Shown here: positions 36,145 to 43,265 of the stretch, one piece after another | Layout of the letters: every line of letters starts with the position of its first letter | How positions within the stretch are numbered: position 1 is the stretch's first letter | Made by a program: the position numbers and the translations under genes | From: Haliscomenobacter sp. | GTDB taxonomy: Bacteria; Bacteroidota; Bacteroidia; Chitinophagales; Saprospiraceae | DNA: 64,000 nucleotides | Reading direction: 5' to 3' | NCBI GenBank assembly: GCA_016713275.1 | Contig: JADJPL010000001.1 | Coordinates: forward strand, 1-64,000 | Notes under the pieces: model-generated | Database searches by the model: none | What the model was told of the DNA's origin: nothing | Seen by the model: the letters and a program-made list of their open reading frames with translations, nothing else

Positions 36145-36909
36145 CTAATTATTCAGTTTAATGAATCCTCCGTCGAAGGCATAATCACAACCGGTAATGA
36201 ACCCGGCTTCGTCGCTGCACAAAAAAAGCGCCAGCGCTGCTACTTCCTCCGGTTTACCCATCCGGCCGATAGGCTGGGTTTTGGATAACTTTTCAAAGAT
36301 CTCCGATTCCCGGCCCGGGTAGTTTTTGGCGATGAACCCATCCACAAAAGGAGTATGTATCCTTGCCGGAGAGATGCAATTGCACCGGATATGGTCGTGG
36401 AGGTAGTCCTTGGCCACGGAAAGGGTCATCGCCATCACGGCCCCTTTTGTCAAAGAATAGGCAAACCGGTCGGGGATCCCTACCTGAGCCGCGATGGACG
36501 AGAGGTTGAGGATAACCCCACCTCCGCGCTGCTTCATCAGCGGAACCGCCGTGTACAGGCAATGGTATACGCCCCAAATGTTCACGGCCATCACCTTTTC
36601 CAGATCTTCCGGAGCGGTATGTTCCAGGTTGCCGACGTGGGCGATGCCCGCGTTGTTGACGAGGATATCCAACGTTCCGATCTGTTGGAAAACGGATTGC
36701 ACCTGCTCCAGGCGTCCCACATCGCAGGAATAAGCATGGCCCCGGCCGCCTTCGCTTTGAATTTGCGCGAGGGTATCCAAAGCCGCCTGCTCCTGGAGAT
36801 CGAGGATATGGACTTCAGCGCCGGCAGAGGCAAAGAGCAGGGAGATCGCCCGGCCGATACCGCTGCCGCCGCCGGTAACCACCGCTATTTTTTGGTCCAA
36901 CCGAAACAT
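36145..36909 (-). CDS. SDR oxidoreductase, probable 2-keto-3-deoxy-L-fuconate 4-dehydrogenase
   Basis: 254 residues. The cofactor loop is IAVVTGGGSGIGRAISLLFA, NNAG is in LDILVNNAGIAHVGNLEHTA, the catalytic Ser is in GVILNLSSIAAQVGIPDRFA, and YSLTK holds the catalytic Tyr and Lys. The end is GFITGCDYAFDGGFIKLNN. In fucose oxidation gene sets such an SDR oxidises the 4-hydroxyl of 2-keto-3-deoxy-L-fuconate, producing the substrate of the neighbouring FAH-family enzyme. It is the first gene of the three-gene operon; the start ATG at 36909 has no strong ribosome-binding site, as is usual in Bacteroidota. Confidence 0.82.
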   Translation of the reverse strand: MFRLDQKIAVVTGGGSGIGRAISLLFASAGAEVHILDLQEQAALDTLAQIQSEGGRGHAYSCDVGRLEQVQSVFQQIGTLDILVNNAGIAHVGNLEHTAPEDLEKVMAVNIWGVYHCLYTAVPLMKQRGGGVILNLSSIAAQVGIPDRFAYSLTKGAVMAMTLSVAKDYLHDHIRCNCISPARIHTPFVDGFIAKNYPGRESEIFEKLSKTQPIGRMGKPEEVAALALFLCSDEAGFITGCDYAFDGGFIKLNN

Positions 36910-36984
36910 AGAGCAACGCTTTTCGATAGTTAGCGAAATGGTACAGGACGCATCAGGAACAAGATTCGGGTCGGGCGCCTGTTT

Positions 36985-38220
36985 TTATAAATCCAGCAGC
37001 AGCGCCACCGGATCTTCCAGCAGGTCTTTCACCTTCACCAGGAAAGTGACGGAGGTGCTTCCATCGATCACGCGGTGGTCGTAAGAGAGGGCCAGATACA
37101 TCATGGGGCGGATCTCCACCTTATCGCCCACGGCTATAGGCCGGTTTTTGATCGCGTGCATGCCCAGGATCGCCGATTGAGGCTCGTTGATGATCGGCGT
37201 GCTGAGCAGCGAACCGAATACCCCGCCATTGGTGATGGTAAAGGTCCCCCCGGTCATTTCTTCCAGGGTAAGCGTTCCATTGCGGGCTTTGGAGGAGAGA
37301 TCTTTCAACTGCAGTTCGATGTCGGCAAACCCCAGCGATTCCACATTCCGGATGGGAGGCACGACCAATCCATTCGGCGTGGAGATGGCAAAAGCGATAT
37401 CGACGAACTGATGGTAAACGATGTCCTCGCCTTCGATCCGGGCGTTCACATCCGGCATATCGAGCAGCACCCGGGAGCAGGCTTTGGCAAAGATGGACAT
37501 AAAGCCGAGTTTGATCCCGTATTTGGCGGTGAACCGCTCCTGGTATTTTTCCCTCAGGGCCATCACTTCGGTCAGGTCCACCTCGTTGAAGGTGGTGAGC
37601 ATGGCCGTTTCGTTCTTGGCGCTGACGAGCCGTTTGGCGATGGTACGCCGCATGCGGGACATTTTTTTGCGTTCCTCCTCCCGGGAAAAAGCCGTTGCCG
37701 GCGCTGCCGGTTTGGCCGCCGCTTTGGGTTCCGGAGCAGGAGGCGGAGCAACAGGTTTTGACTCCGCCGCTTTTTGCGCGTCCTCCTTGGTGATGCGCCC
37801 GTCCCGGCCCGTACCCTCCACCTGGGAAGCGGGTACGCCGCTTTCTTTCAGGATTTTGGCCGCAGCAGGAGAAGGATGGCCGGCGGCATAGCTGCCGGAA
37901 GCAGGGGTGGGCGCCGCCGTTTCTGCCGGCTTTTCGCTTTGCCCGGAAGCAGCGGCAGGAGCAATCGGAGCTGCTGCGCTAACGCTCGTATCGATACGGG
38001 CTACCAGATCGCCGATCTTCAGGTCGTCGCCTTCTTTAGCTACGTAGACCAGCTTACCTGCAGCCTCAGAAGGAAATTCAAGGGTTGCTTTATCGGACTC
38101 GAACTCGCAGATCGGGTCGTCCAACCGGACGATGGCGCCATCCTCTTTCAACCACCTCGACAAGGTGACTTCATTGATGGATTCTCCTATCGTGGGAACC
38201 CGCATTTCAACAAAACTCAT
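36985..38220 (-). CDS. odhB: Dihydrolipoyllysine-residue succinyltransferase (2-oxoglutarate dehydrogenase E2)
   Basis: 411 residues. The N-terminal lipoyl domain carries the lipoylated Lys in FESDKATLEFPSEAAGK. An Ala/Pro-rich linker follows, then the peripheral subunit-binding domain (SPAAAKILKESGVPASQVEG, GRITKEDAQ), a second linker, and the catalytic domain with KMSRMRRTIAKRLVSAKNET, FNEVDLTEVMALREKYQERF, TFTITNGGVFGSLLSTPIIN and the active-site His-Asp in LALSYDHRVIDGSTSVTFL. E2 transfers the succinyl group to CoA in the TCA cycle. The E1 gene is not adjacent in the window; in many Bacteroidota it lies directly upstream, but here a heptad array and a lipoprotein gene occupy that place. 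Confidence 0.93.
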   Translation of the reverse strand: MSFVEMRVPTIGESINEVTLSRWLKEDGAIVRLDDPICEFESDKATLEFPSEAAGKLVYVAKEGDDLKIGDLVARIDTSVSAAAPIAPAAASGQSEKPAETAAPTPASGSYAAGHPSPAAAKILKESGVPASQVEGTGRDGRITKEDAQKAAESKPVAPPPAPEPKAAAKPAAPATAFSREEERKKMSRMRRTIAKRLVSAKNETAMLTTFNEVDLTEVMALREKYQERFTAKYGIKLGFMSIFAKACSRVLLDMPDVNARIEGEDIVYHQFVDIAFAISTPNGLVVPPIRNVESLGFADIELQLKDLSSKARNGTLTLEEMTGGTFTITNGGVFGSLLSTPIINEPQSAILGMHAIKNRPIAVGDKVEIRPMMYLALSYDHRVIDGSTSVTFLVKVKDLLEDPVALLLDL

Positions 38221-38267
38221 GGTTCTATACCTTTTCTATGATCTAAAATTCAATTTTTTAAGGTTTT

Positions 38268-38388
38268 CCCGTCTCCCGTCTCCCGTCCCCCGTCGTCTAC
38301 CGTCTCCCGTCCACCGTCCACCGTCTCCCGTCCACCGTCTCCCGTCTCCCGTCCACCGTCTACCGTCCCCCGTCTACCGTCCACCGTA
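38268..38388. repeat. Heptanucleotide tandem array (CGTCTCC / CGTCCAC / CGTCTAC)
   Basis: About 17 consecutive 7-base units of the form CGTCNNC fill the space upstream of odhB. They extend over the last codons and stop (TAG) of the lipoprotein gene at 38374. Unit changes are mostly at positions 5 and 6. There are no spacers, so this is not a CRISPR array. Confidence 0.85.
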
Positions 38389-39339
38389 AACCTGCACCAC
38401 CGGCGCTCTATCTTTTCCTTCGCTGGAAATGAACAGGTTTCCTTTTTCATCGAAGCAAATCCCTTCGGGTTGCTCGAGCTGTTTGCCTTTCAGTTTGGCC
38501 AGATGAACGATTTGCCCGTCTGTAGGCCGGACGACCAGTAAGGTTCTTTCCTTTGCGGAGAGGATGTACCAATGGCCGGAAAGCGGATGAACGGCGATCC
38601 CGGAAGGGGCAAACTTGAAATCTTCAGGGCCCGAGCCGAGGTCCTGAAGTAGATCTTCCTGCTTGGGTATCTGCGGGTTGGCGTCCAGGAACGCTTTCAG
38701 GGCGCTGTATTCGATACACAGGGCGGGGACAGAATCCAGGGTCAGGGTGTTCAGATTCAGGGCATAAACGGCTTTTTTTTCTGTAAAATTGGCCCCCTGT
38801 CCGCCTAAGCCCTTACAGGCAAGTAGCAGGCTGTTCCGCACCGGGTCGTAACCCAGTCCTTCGATATCGTTTTCAGAATTCAGAAAGTTCTTGAAGGTTT
38901 CTTTTTCCTTAAATGCCCCTTGCTCCATGCGGATACGGACCACGGCGCCGGAGTTGCGCACGGCGAAGAGTTCCTGTCCAACGGTTTCTACGCCCTCGTA
39001 ATCGCCTTCTTTTCCAAAAGAAACCCGCTTTTCAATCTTGCCCGTTTTGGGATCCAGGAAAAACAGGGTGGCGAGTTCGTCTTGCAGGCAAACCAGGTGT
39101 TTGCCATCGGGCGACATGGCGAGGCCGGAAATTTCGGTCAACTCCGGCGCCAGGGTCAGTGTGCGGGCAGGTTCATCCAGTGCATAGGGGAAGGAATCTG
39201 CTACCCAGCGGCCCTGGGACGAAACCGATAGCAGGCACAAGCCCTGTGGATTCACGGGAGCAGCCGGTTGGCCGCATGCCAGGAACACCGGCGAAAACGC
39301 CAGAAAAACCACCCATCCCGACCATAGTCTATTTGCCAT
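38374..39339 (-). CDS. SdiA-regulated-like beta-propeller lipoprotein
   Basis: 321 residues. Signal peptide with lipobox VFLAFSPVFLACG (Cys near residue 22). The rest is a six-bladed-propeller-like series: TEISGLAMSPDGKHLVCLQD, KEGDYEGVETVGQELFAVRN, ENDIEGLGYDPVRNSLLLAC, FAPSGIAVHPLSGHWYILSA, LEQPEGICFDEKGNLFISSE. This pattern matches the SdiA-regulated family of esterase-like propellers, function unknown. The last residues YGGR and the stop codon are read from the heptad array at 38268-38388, so the C-terminus may have been replaced by the array. The start ATG overlaps the stop of lgt by one base, implying an operon. Confidence 0.8.
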   Translation of the reverse strand: MANRLWSGWVVFLAFSPVFLACGQPAAPVNPQGLCLLSVSSQGRWVADSFPYALDEPARTLTLAPELTEISGLAMSPDGKHLVCLQDELATLFFLDPKTGKIEKRVSFGKEGDYEGVETVGQELFAVRNSGAVVRIRMEQGAFKEKETFKNFLNSENDIEGLGYDPVRNSLLLACKGLGGQGANFTEKKAVYALNLNTLTLDSVPALCIEYSALKAFLDANPQIPKQEDLLQDLGSGPEDFKFAPSGIAVHPLSGHWYILSAKERTLLVVRPTDGQIVHLAKLKGKQLEQPEGICFDEKGNLFISSEGKDRAPVVQVYGGR

Positions 39340-40151
39340 TAAGCCTTGGGATTTACTGCCGGCGTTTTTCGCACAACGAAATACAACCCGATCAAAACAA
39401 ACGGAATGCTGAGCAACTGCCCTGTGCTGAGCGCGTTATTGAACGCGGTTTCAAAACCGCCCTGGCTTTCTTTGAAATACTCCATGACAAACCGCACGCC
39501 CCAAACCAGCACCATAAAGAGGCCGAATATAAATCCGGGTTTAAACCGGAATTTGGTTTTCCAGTAGGTCCAGAACAGCACGGCAAAAATCGCGAGATAG
39601 GAGAACGACTCGTACAACTGCACCGGGTGTTTGGGCAAGCCATTAGGCCCATCAGCCCGGACAAAAAGGAAGGCCCAGGATACGTCGGTTGGTTTGCCCA
39701 GGATTTCGGAATTCATCAGGTTGCCCAGGCGGATAAAACACCCGGCAAGGGCTGTTGGCACCACCACTTTATCCAGGATCCAAAGGATGGATTTTTTGGA
39801 CACCCGTTTGGAGAACAGCCATAATGCGAGCAAGATGCCAATGGCGCCGCCATGGCTAGCCAATCCGCCGTGCCAAATTTTGGGGATTTCGGAAAGATGT
39901 TCCCGGTAATATTCCCAATCGTAGAAAAACACGTGCCCCAGGCGGGCGCCCAGCACCGCTCCCACAACGATGTAGACAAACGCTTTATCGAGCCATTCCT
40001 CCGGCGCTTTTTCCACCAGAAACATCTTGCGCACCATGAACAACCCAATCAGGAAGCCCGAAGCGAAAAGCAAGCCATACCAGCGCAGGGTGATCGGCCC
40101 AAGGGATACAATTTCTGGAGAGGCGTTCCAGGTGATGTAGTTTAGCAGCAT
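39339..40151 (-). CDS. lgt: Prolipoprotein diacylglyceryl transferase
   Basis: 270 residues, inner-membrane enzyme that moves diacylglycerol from phosphatidylglycerol to the lipobox Cys of prolipoproteins. Seven spans are visible. Signatures: WYGLLFASGFLIGLFMVRKM, VYIVVGAVLGARLGHVFFYD, IWHGGLASHGGAIGILLALW (the H-GGL segment), and CFIRLGNLMNSEILGKPTD with the essential Arg/Asn. ATG 40151 (MLLNYITWNASPEIVSLGPI) is chosen because the extra 12 residues of a longer frame are not hydrophobic or conserved. It is coupled to the lipoprotein gene downstream, which would be one of its substrates. Confidence 0.93.
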   Translation of the reverse strand: MLLNYITWNASPEIVSLGPITLRWYGLLFASGFLIGLFMVRKMFLVEKAPEEWLDKAFVYIVVGAVLGARLGHVFFYDWEYYREHLSEIPKIWHGGLASHGGAIGILLALWLFSKRVSKKSILWILDKVVVPTALAGCFIRLGNLMNSEILGKPTDVSWAFLFVRADGPNGLPKHPVQLYESFSYLAIFAVLFWTYWKTKFRFKPGFIFGLFMVLVWGVRFVMEYFKESQGGFETAFNNALSTGQLLSIPFVLIGLYFVVRKTPAVNPKA

Positions 40152-40275
40152 AGGAAGCTTGGTTTGAGAACCAGAGAATGCAATCATAACGCCGGAAACC
40201 TGGTTCCTGTTTCCCGCAATTGCGCCTCAATATTAGCGTTTTTCCTCAAGCCCCGGTAAAGAGGGGGGTAAAAAA

Positions 40276-41415
40276 TTACGCGTGCGGGCGTTCTTCCCCT
40301 TCTTCCTTCTGCTGGGCTTCCATTTGCCGTTCCCGGCGTTCGTTAATCCGCTGACGGATCCAGTTGGGAACGATCAGTGCCCCTGCAAAAAGGTAGACAT
40401 AGTACGACATCAGGCGCCAAAGCGTAGAGATCATCGCCGACTGGGTAGGGTTGGAAACATAATCCGTCAGGAACCCGCCGAACAGCAGGTCAATCAAGCC
40501 GGCGCCTCCGGGCGTTGGGCTGAACGCAATCACAAAGAACATGACCTCCAAACGGGCGTACAGCTGGAATTGAGTAGAAAAATCCAGCGGCAGGTTGGGC
40601 AAAAAAGCGATGATCAGGGCGCTGATAATCAAAAATCGAAGGGTCCAGGCCACCATCGTTGCCGCGATGGCTTTTAAATGAAAGATCAAGGGCTCTTTTT
40701 TCAACCCCCGGGATGCCGTTTCCAGATCCCTTCCAAACGCCAGTGCCTTCTCGTGATAGCGCCGCAACAAACGGTTATTCGTCAGCCATCCCATCAACCG
40801 TTCTAGCTGATTGGGACTGATAAACACCCCGTAATAAATAAGGGAGCTGTAACTGAGCATAAGGGAGTAGGTTACCAGAAAATAAACGCCCCATGCCCCG
40901 GTCTCTGCGAACGAATCCACTCCAGGGCGCATGACGGAGCTGCCAAAAATAAAATACAGGATCGGCACGGTAACCAATAAAAACAAACTATCCAGGATGA
41001 TCGTGTACATGACGATGGTCGCGGTCCGTGCAGCGGATAGTTTTTCCTGGGCAAGAACAAAAAACGCCACCGCCGATCCGCCCAAACTCGTAGGGGAAAC
41101 CGCCGAGCTAAATTCCCAGATGAAAATCAGTTCAATCGATTTCCACCAGGAAAAATCTTTTTTGGTTAGGGTTCTGAGGCGGTACGCATACGAAAGGTGC
41201 CAAATGACGGAAAGAACGGCGGCAACGCCGATCCAAACGACGGTGTGGCTGGTCCACTGAATGCGGGAAAACTCCTTGGGGTCGAAATGCTTCCAAAACA
41301 AATAGCTTACGGCTGCCAAACCAAGAAGGATGGGGAAGATGATCCGCGAATTCCGTATGGAGTGCAGGACATCGTGATGTTCTTTGGAAAAATGCTCAAA
41401 TTGGGCGTTACTCAA
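40276..41415 (-). CDS. Lysylphosphatidylglycerol synthase TM region / UPF0104 family membrane protein
   Basis: About 380 residues and eight membrane spans: RIIFPILLGLAAVSYLFW, VVWIGVAAVLSVIWHLSYAY, the conserved ELIFIWEFSSAVSPTSLGGS region, TIVMYTIILDSLFLLVTVPI, and MFFVIAFSPTPGGAGLIDLL, with the GGAG signature of the family. These proteins resemble the flippase part of MprF; without the synthase domain their substrate is unknown. A charged tail follows. The frame is open to 41703, but the extra 96 codons run through the MITE-like element at 41482-41576 and have no hydrophobic or conserved content. I therefore prefer TTG 41415 (LSNAQFEHFSKEHH) as the start; this is uncertain. Confidence 0.82.
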   Translation of the reverse strand: MSNAQFEHFSKEHHDVLHSIRNSRIIFPILLGLAAVSYLFWKHFDPKEFSRIQWTSHTVVWIGVAAVLSVIWHLSYAYRLRTLTKKDFSWWKSIELIFIWEFSSAVSPTSLGGSAVAFFVLAQEKLSAARTATIVMYTIILDSLFLLVTVPILYFIFGSSVMRPGVDSFAETGAWGVYFLVTYSLMLSYSSLIYYGVFISPNQLERLMGWLTNNRLLRRYHEKALAFGRDLETASRGLKKEPLIFHLKAIAATMVAWTLRFLIISALIIAFLPNLPLDFSTQFQLYARLEVMFFVIAFSPTPGGAGLIDLLFGGFLTDYVSNPTQSAMISTLWRLMSYYVYLFAGALIVPNWIRQRINERRERQMEAQQKEEGEERPHA

Positions 41416-41481
41416 AACTGGATAATTAGTATGGTCAAAATGGAAACGATCGTTGAAACGAATTGGTTCAGGGGAATCATA

Positions 41482-41576
41482 CACCCTACCGGACAGTTTG
41501 GGAACAAGACCTTCCAATGTTTGCAAAACCTGAAAGGCCTGGGCGCCGGGAAAATGAAAATGTCCCGTAGGGTGAA
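41482..41576 (-). mobile_element. MITE-like element, copy 3, upstream of the UPF0104 gene
   Basis: 95 bp, same orientation as copy 2. The ends are CCTACCGGACAGTTT and AAAATGTCCCGTAGG, with the core ATGTTTGCAAAACCT. It is flanked by the direct repeat AATCATA at 41475-41481 and 41577-41583. The reverse complement aligns with copy 1 over GGACATTTTC, TTTTCC, CCAG and CAGGTTT. It happens to be open in the frame of the downstream gene. Confidence 0.65.
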
Positions 41577-41689
41577 AATCATAACTTCCCCAAAAATCGG
41601 AATTTATTTCTATTTTGAACCCGTTCCCTGAAAAGGGGGCGGGAAATGTTTTTTGTTTAATACCCATTTGATAAAATGTGTATCCACCT

Positions 41690-41952
41690 ATGGAAATCAT
41701 CATTCATTTGCTGGTAGGGGCCGCCGCAGGGTGGCTTGGGGCCAGGTTATGCAAGGCTCCGGATTTGGAATACTGGGCAACATCGTCGTAGGATTGATCG
41801 GCGGATTAATCGGCGGCTATTTATTCGCCTTTCTGGGCATCCAAACGAATGGCGGCCTCACCGGATCGATCATCACCGCCGCCGTGGGCGCCATTGTGTT
41901 GCTGTGGATTGCCCGGATGGTCAAAGGCCCTGTCCGGAGCCGCAGGAGGTAG
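41690..41952 (+). CDS. GlsB/YeaQ/YmgE family stress-response membrane protein, one frameshift
   Basis: The family is about 85 residues with three spans and responds to stress; biochemical role unknown. ATG 41690 gives MEIIIHLLVGAAAGWLGARL in one frame. One missing A near 41752 (TGCAAGGC instead of TGCAAAGGC) shifts it, and the second frame gives GSGFGILGNIVVGLIGGLIG, GYLFAFLGIQTNGGLTGSII and VGAIVLLWIARMVKG. Joined, this is a standard GlsB protein with its KGSGFG(I/L)LGNI signature. Consensus error or recent mutation. It is transcribed towards the VWA gene, which starts 9 bases after its stop. Confidence 0.78.
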
Positions 41953-41961
41953 CTCCCCTGA

Positions 41962-43101
41962 ATGGAAAACCAATCGCTGGAACGATGGCGGCTGATCCTC
42001 GGCGAAAGCGGCGCGCACGCCGGGGCGCCCGAGCTTAACGGCGACGCCAAAGGATGGGACGAGGCGCTTTCGTTGCTGTACAACGAAAGCAAGGGGCGAG
42101 GTCTCAACGATAGCTCCCCCATGGTACACCGCTGGCTTGGAGATATCCGCCGGTATTTTCCCTCTCCGGTGGTCCAGTTGCTGCAACGCGACGCCCTCGA
42201 GCGCCTCGGCCTCCGGCGCATGCTCCTCGAACCGGAACTGCTGGATCTGGTGGAACCCAACGCGCACCTCATCGCTACCTTGATCAGCATGAGCAAGGTC
42301 ATTCCGGACCAAAGCAGGGAAAGCGCCCGCATCCTCGTGCGCCGGTATACGGACGAACTGCTTCGCCGGCTCCGCGTGCCCATGGTGCAAAAAATCCGGG
42401 GCAGCCTCTACCGCCTCCGTCAAACCCGCCGGCCCAAACCGTTCGAGATCGACTGGTCCCGGACGATCAGGGCCAACCTCCGCCACTACCAGCCGGAGTG
42501 GAAAACCATTATCCCGCACCAACTACTTGGACGAAGGCGCAGTTCCCGGCAATTGAAGCAATTGATCCTCCTGGCAGACCAAAGCGGCTCCATGGCGACG
42601 TCTGTCGTCCACGCAGGTATTCTGGGTTCGGTTTTGGCTTCGATTCCTTCTTTGGACACCCGCCTGATCGCTTTTGATACGCAAGTAGTCGACCTGAGTA
42701 CCTACCTGTCGGACCCGGTGGACCTGCTCTTTGCCACCCAGCTCGGTGGAGGCACCCATATAGCCCAAGCCCTGGCGTATGCCCGGACGCTGATTGGCGC
42801 GCCCCGGCACTGCGTACTCGTCCTGCTGTCCGACCTCATGGAAGGGGCGCCGCCAGAGCAGATGCTTGCGCACCTTGCCGAGATCCATGAAAGCGGCGTA
42901 ACCGTTGTCGGGCTCCTATCCCTCAACGACGACGGCGCTCCCGCCTACGACCACCGCATGGCCGCCGAATTAGCTGCCATGCGCATCCCCGTCTTTGCCT
43001 GTACCCCCGACCGGTTTCCCGACCTGATGGCAGCGGCCCTGGAACATAGCGACCTTCATGGTCTTGCTTCCGGAGAAAAGGGGCTGACCAGAAAGAATTA
43101 A
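41962..43101 (+). CDS. VWA domain (CoxE-like) protein
   Basis: 379 residues. The N-terminal helical half (VVQLLQRDALERLGLRRMLL, RILVRRYTDELLRRLRVPMV, FEIDWSRTIRANLRHYQPEW) is followed by a von Willebrand A domain from about residue 195: QLILLADQSGSMATSVVHAG holds the metal-adhesion DxSxS site, then LIAFDTQVVDLSTYLSDPVD, LFATQLGGGTHIAQALAY with the MIDAS Thr, and LVLLSDLMEGAPPEQMLAHL with the MIDAS Asp. Such proteins usually work with a MoxR-type AAA+ ATPase as a metal-insertion or remodelling chaperone. The only MoxR gene here is 10 kb away (53032), without a DUF58 partner, so cooperation is possible but not shown. Confidence 0.83.
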   Translation: MENQSLERWRLILGESGAHAGAPELNGDAKGWDEALSLLYNESKGRGLNDSSPMVHRWLGDIRRYFPSPVVQLLQRDALERLGLRRMLLEPELLDLVEPNAHLIATLISMSKVIPDQSRESARILVRRYTDELLRRLRVPMVQKIRGSLYRLRQTRRPKPFEIDWSRTIRANLRHYQPEWKTIIPHQLLGRRRSSRQLKQLILLADQSGSMATSVVHAGILGSVLASIPSLDTRLIAFDTQVVDLSTYLSDPVDLLFATQLGGGTHIAQALAYARTLIGAPRHCVLVLLSDLMEGAPPEQMLAHLAEIHESGVTVVGLLSLNDDGAPAYDHRMAAELAAMRIPVFACTPDRFPDLMAAALEHSDLHGLASGEKGLTRKN

Positions 43102-43125
43102 GCAGAAAAATTTCTCCGGATATTT

Positions 43126-43133
43126 TACTTTTG
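43126..43133 (+). promoter_or_regulatory. Possible Bacteroidota -7 box for the serine hydrolase gene
   Basis: TACTTTTG matches the Bacteroidota -7 consensus TAnnTTTG. It would give a leader of about 125 bases to the hydrolase gene at 43266. The -33 TTTG is not clear (TTTC near 43110), so this is tentative. Confidence 0.3.
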
Positions 43134-43265
43134 AATGGGCAATTTCTTATTCCATCTCTGTCGGAAGGTTGTTACAAACAAAAGATATTGAACTCATTGG
43201 ACGGCGAGCCCAACCATCGGTTAAACCCCGGATAGCCATATTCACCGAAACGAAAAACCTGTATC

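Noticed and set aside
38268..38388. Possible CRISPR array
   Set aside because: The 7-base units are contiguous, without unique spacers of constant length, and no cas genes are in the window.
41416..41703. N-terminal extension of the UPF0104 membrane protein
   Set aside because: It includes the MITE-like element and codes for nothing family-like. The hydrophobic core and the plausible start begin at 41415.
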